Shown here: positions 61,736 to 64,000 of the stretch, piece after piece | Position numbering within the stretch: the first letter of the stretch is position 1 | Layout: each line of letters opens with the position of its first letter | Source: Gloeocapsopsis sp. IPPAS B-1203 | GTDB taxonomy: Bacteria > Cyanobacteriota > Cyanobacteriia > Cyanobacteriales > Chroococcidiopsidaceae | DNA: 64,000 nucleotides | NCBI RefSeq assembly: GCF_002749975.1 | Contig: NZ_PEIG01000022.1 | Location: forward strand, 16,535 to 80,534 | Reading direction: 5' to 3' | Notes under the pieces: model-generated | What the model saw: the letters and a program-made list of their open reading frames with translations, nothing else | What the model was told of the DNA's origin: nothing | The model's database searches: none | Made by a program: the position numbers and the translations under genes

Positions 61736-63196
61736 TCATGCGTCACTTCTGACATAATCTTCTAAATTTACTAATGCTGTCAGATCTAAGCTACTAAGCA
61801 CACTGGACTTAATAGGGCGTTTTTCGTCCCAGAAAATTAAAGAAGAGTAAAAGTTTATCACTAATGGAGATGCCAGAGTTTGAAAAGTTTTCAGGGCAAC
61901 TTGCTCATCCTCAAAACTAAGAAAGTAGACTGTATCATCAAAAATAACAGGCTTATCAAATATCTTTTCAATTAATCTAAATTCTAATTTTTTATAAAGT
62001 CCGCAAATTGCAATTTTCCAGGGAGAAAAAGTGTATGCACCAACTCCAAAAATAGAAAACCTAGGTTTATTTTGATATATTTTGCTTTTTCTATTTTCTA
62101 AGTCATTTGCATGAGATTCTAGATATTGCCAAGTTTTGGGTGCTAAATCCCTTATGTGTTCAGTAGGTTCACCAACAAATCTTTGAGTAACTAGAACATA
62201 CCTATCTGTAGTTTTTGTTCGACTGTGGGCAATATCAGAACCTTTCAATAAAGGAAAGAGACAAATATCTTCTAGTTCAACAGCTTCTCCTACTCCATTT
62301 ATAAAAGTATTACCAATCTTGCGAAACTCCATGATCTTTGAGCAGTCGTGCTTAATACCAGATCGCCATTTTATCTCCGAATTTACAGTGTAAAATTTGC
62401 TTAGCTTCTCAAAAGAATCTGTATCTCTAATAAGAAGATTATTTCTATATGCTATTTGATAATACTCCAAACTTTCAAGACTGTTAAATACATCACAAAA
62501 ATAGTTTTTTGATTTTGAATCAAACTTGCAGAATAATAAACAAGCTTCAACAGTTGCATCAAAATATTTCTTTGTGTCTATTCTGTACGTTGCACAGTAA
62601 GCAAGGTTAAGATTTTTAGAATGAAGATAATTCAGTATTTTTCTCGAAACAGATAGCTTACAAAGCATTGCTAGATAAGCATCCCGTCCTTGTAGCCATT
62701 GAATAATTTGAATTAGCATCCATTCGGAGATATCAAAATTACTCTTACCTGTAATGGCATCTAAGCCATTATAATTTTGAAAATTATTTTTTTTAGGTAA
62801 ATTTTCACTACCAAGACTTCCTTGTATTGAATTTGTCACCCAAGGAAAATTACCAAGTACCAAAATATTTCCATTTAACTGACTAATAAGCGATAACCAA
62901 TCAAATTGAAAAAAATCTGCATGTTGAAGCTCAATTCTCTCATCTTGTATAAATTGCTTTTTCCTTCTCATCTCCTGTAGATACTGTTGATTTATTTCAA
63001 CTCCAATAATCTTTTTTGCTGTTTTAAATATACTAGATGCAACCTCAATAAAATTACCTATACCACATGTTGGTTCAACTATGATATCGGGGACAATGCC
63101 CAGCTTTATTAACTGCTGACAAACTCTCTCAGCAAGTTCCAAAGGTGTCTGGAAATCCCCATATTCTACTTTTTCTTTGTCAGCACTACGAATCAT
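61736..63196 (-). CDS. N6-adenine DNA methyltransferase of a type II restriction-modification system
   Basis: 486 residues. The N-terminus has the X-region FQTPLELAERVCQQLIKLGI, SAM motif I IVEPTCGIGNFIEVA, acidic motif II (IGVEIN) and HADFFQF; the catalytic motif IV is LVLGNFPWVTN, the (N/D/S)PP(Y/F) variant NFPW. The C-terminal half (from about 200) should be the target-recognition domain. It resembles gamma-class methyltransferases of the TaqI/Eco57I kind. The start overlaps the stop of the endonuclease gene by 4 nt, so both are coupled, endonuclease first. It protects the host from the partner nuclease; the recognition site is unknown. Confidence 0.86.
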   Translation of the reverse strand: MIRSADKEKVEYGDFQTPLELAERVCQQLIKLGIVPDIIVEPTCGIGNFIEVASSIFKTAKKIIGVEINQQYLQEMRRKKQFIQDERIELQHADFFQFDWLSLISQLNGNILVLGNFPWVTNSIQGSLGSENLPKKNNFQNYNGLDAITGKSNFDISEWMLIQIIQWLQGRDAYLAMLCKLSVSRKILNYLHSKNLNLAYCATYRIDTKKYFDATVEACLLFCKFDSKSKNYFCDVFNSLESLEYYQIAYRNNLLIRDTDSFEKLSKFYTVNSEIKWRSGIKHDCSKIMEFRKIGNTFINGVGEAVELEDICLFPLLKGSDIAHSRTKTTDRYVLVTQRFVGEPTEHIRDLAPKTWQYLESHANDLENRKSKIYQNKPRFSIFGVGAYTFSPWKIAICGLYKKLEFRLIEKIFDKPVIFDDTVYFLSFEDEQVALKTFQTLASPLVINFYSSLIFWDEKRPIKSSVLSSLDLTALVNLEDYVRSDA

Positions 63197-63855
63197 GAAT
63201 TAGCTCTATAAACAGCAATAATACCTTCTTCTTGATTAGCACGTTCAATGACTCTTCCATACTGAAGCCTCCATTGCAAAGCATTAGAAATAGTCAAAAA
63301 TCCTTGACTGGGAGGATTTCTAAGTATTTCATCTGCAATGTTAGATGCCTCAATTTCATCAATTGGGAGATTTCGATCCAGCATAAAAGCAATCAAGTCA
63401 TCTTTATTACCTTCATTTTTCAAGATGCTACGAATTCCACGAGTCATCTGAAAATCTGCTGTCTTTTCAGCTTTCACGTAAATTGTGTGCAGAATGCTTA
63501 AGGTTGCAGTCCGGTTTGTGCTATTGTCTGCTTTATCGTAAACAAAAATAAGTAGTGAATACCCAAGCCCAAAAATCTTTTGTCTTGCAGATTTGAAAGG
63601 GCATGATGACTGGGGTTGTTTAATACTGGTTACTTTTATGTCGATAAACAACCCTGGAAAATCAATGCCGCTTGCAGAATTTCCCTCTAGAAACTCGTAA
63701 CGTTCTCTGAGATAAAGCCTAAATTTCTGTTCTAAGTATGTTCCGACAGCTTTCCCATCAGTAATACCGTACAACAAAGGTTCTGGATGTCGAGACTCAG
63801 CGGCTGAAAATACTGTGGCTTCTGAACAGAGGGTTTCTACAGTCAAAATTGTCAT
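63193..63855 (-). CDS. Probable type II restriction endonuclease
   Basis: 220 residues. A PD-(D/E)XK-like core is visible: helix LEQKFRLYLRERYEFLEG, then GIDFPGLFIDIKVTSIKQPQ, where Asp-x(n)-(D)IK gives the acid and Lys pair. The position directly upstream of and overlapping a DNA methyltransferase gene strongly supports a cognate restriction enzyme. The C-terminal 90 residues are helical. The exact REBASE family is not recognised. It is divergent from an IS1-type element 40 bp away. Confidence 0.76.
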   Translation of the reverse strand: MTILTVETLCSEATVFSAAESRHPEPLLYGITDGKAVGTYLEQKFRLYLRERYEFLEGNSASGIDFPGLFIDIKVTSIKQPQSSCPFKSARQKIFGLGYSLLIFVYDKADNSTNRTATLSILHTIYVKAEKTADFQMTRGIRSILKNEGNKDDLIAFMLDRNLPIDEIEASNIADEILRNPPSQGFLTISNALQWRLQYGRVIERANQEEGIIAVYRANS

Positions 63856-63873
63856 AGATAAAGCAAAAATTAT

Positions 63874-64000
63874 GGTGTTGCATAATAGGAGTATGAAATG
63901 TCCTAAATGTGAATCAACTCAAATCAGTAAAAACGGTCGTCACCACGGCAAACAAAACTATGTTTGTAAACAGTGTGGTCGCCAGTTTGTAGAATCGTAT
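63874..64000 (+). mobile_element. IS1-family insertion sequence, left end (truncated by window)
   Basis: From about 63874 (GGTGTTGCATAATAGGAGT), probably the terminal inverted repeat with the ribosome-binding site, into the transposase start. The inner end lies outside the window, so boundaries are unproven. Confidence 0.7.
63894..64000 (+). CDS. IS1-family transposase InsA-like N-terminus (partial)
   Basis: ATG at 63894 with GGAG upstream. The first 35 residues form the zinc finger typical of IS1 InsA: KCPKCESTQISKNGRHHGKQ, then YVCKQCGRQFVESY (C-x2-C ... C-x2-C). Runs off the right edge. Confidence 0.85.

Noticed and set aside
1..64000. tRNA or rRNA genes and CRISPR arrays
   Set aside because: No T-loop-like or regular repeat-spacer patterns were noticed when reading the intergenic regions. 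A covariance-model scan could still find a missed tRNA.

Overview
The window is chromosomal DNA from a cyanobacterium. The evidence is the very frequent GCGATCGC (HIP1) octamer, two allophycocyanin subunits next to a CP43/IsiA-type chlorophyll protein, an NtcA-type promoter in front of a urea transporter operon, heptanucleotide short tandem repeats (STRRs), and many cyanobacteria-specific hypothetical proteins. Base composition is moderately AT-rich. The repeats and gene set point to an unicellular/colonial or filamentous terrestrial type (Chroococcidiopsis/Gloeocapsopsis-like is my guess; species cannot be fixed from the sequence). No tRNA, rRNA or CRISPR array was seen.

Layout. 1-6.5 kb: a minus-strand run of mostly exported proteins (GH63-like glycosidase fragment, pentapeptide lipoprotein, SDR, fasciclin lipoprotein, methyltransferase lipoprotein, amino-acid permease, OB-fold exported protein, Pro/Thr/Gln-rich probable outer-membrane barrel). 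6.9-9.8 kb: a decayed ion-channel gene, an alpha/beta hydrolase, and a secreted trypsin-like protease facing a small secreted protein that resembles its propeptide. 10-31 kb: signalling and housekeeping genes (single-domain receiver with Asp to Glu at the phosphosite, GNAT plus GT-C glycosyltransferase pair, large hybrid kinase, cobalamin-binding protein, hrcA, rhodanese, DUF3352, coaBC, esterase, putA, PD-(D/E)XK nuclease). 31.6-36.3 kb: smc and a PRC-barrel protein. 36.4-38.1 kb: remnants of defence/toxin genes (hicB with a damaged hicA, and a single-chain restriction-modification gene with four in-frame stops).

38.8-41.6 kb is the most interesting locus: an ApcD-type alpha subunit and an ApcB-type beta subunit (best matched to apcD4-apcB3) convergent with a CP43-like chlorophyll antenna gene (isiX-like) carrying a Tyr-rich C-terminal tail of about 120 residues with three (F/L)YET motifs. 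This is the signature of low-light photoacclimation (LoLiP), in which far-red-absorbing allophycocyanin and an extra chlorophyll antenna extend light harvesting. 41.8-51.8 kb: dacB, an acetolactate synthase with an appended zinc ribbon, an MFS transporter, and a CHASE3/PAS/GGDEF sensor split by a one-base frameshift in a T tract. 52.1-57.7 kb: the complete urtABCDE urea ABC transporter behind a textbook NtcA box with a -10 element 22 bp downstream. It is followed by a structured RNA element that appears to sequester the ribosome-binding site of a 21-codon ORF. 58-64 kb: M16 peptidase, fructosamine kinase-like protein, an orphan sugar-ABC permease, a type II restriction-modification pair, and the left end of an IS1-family element running off the window.
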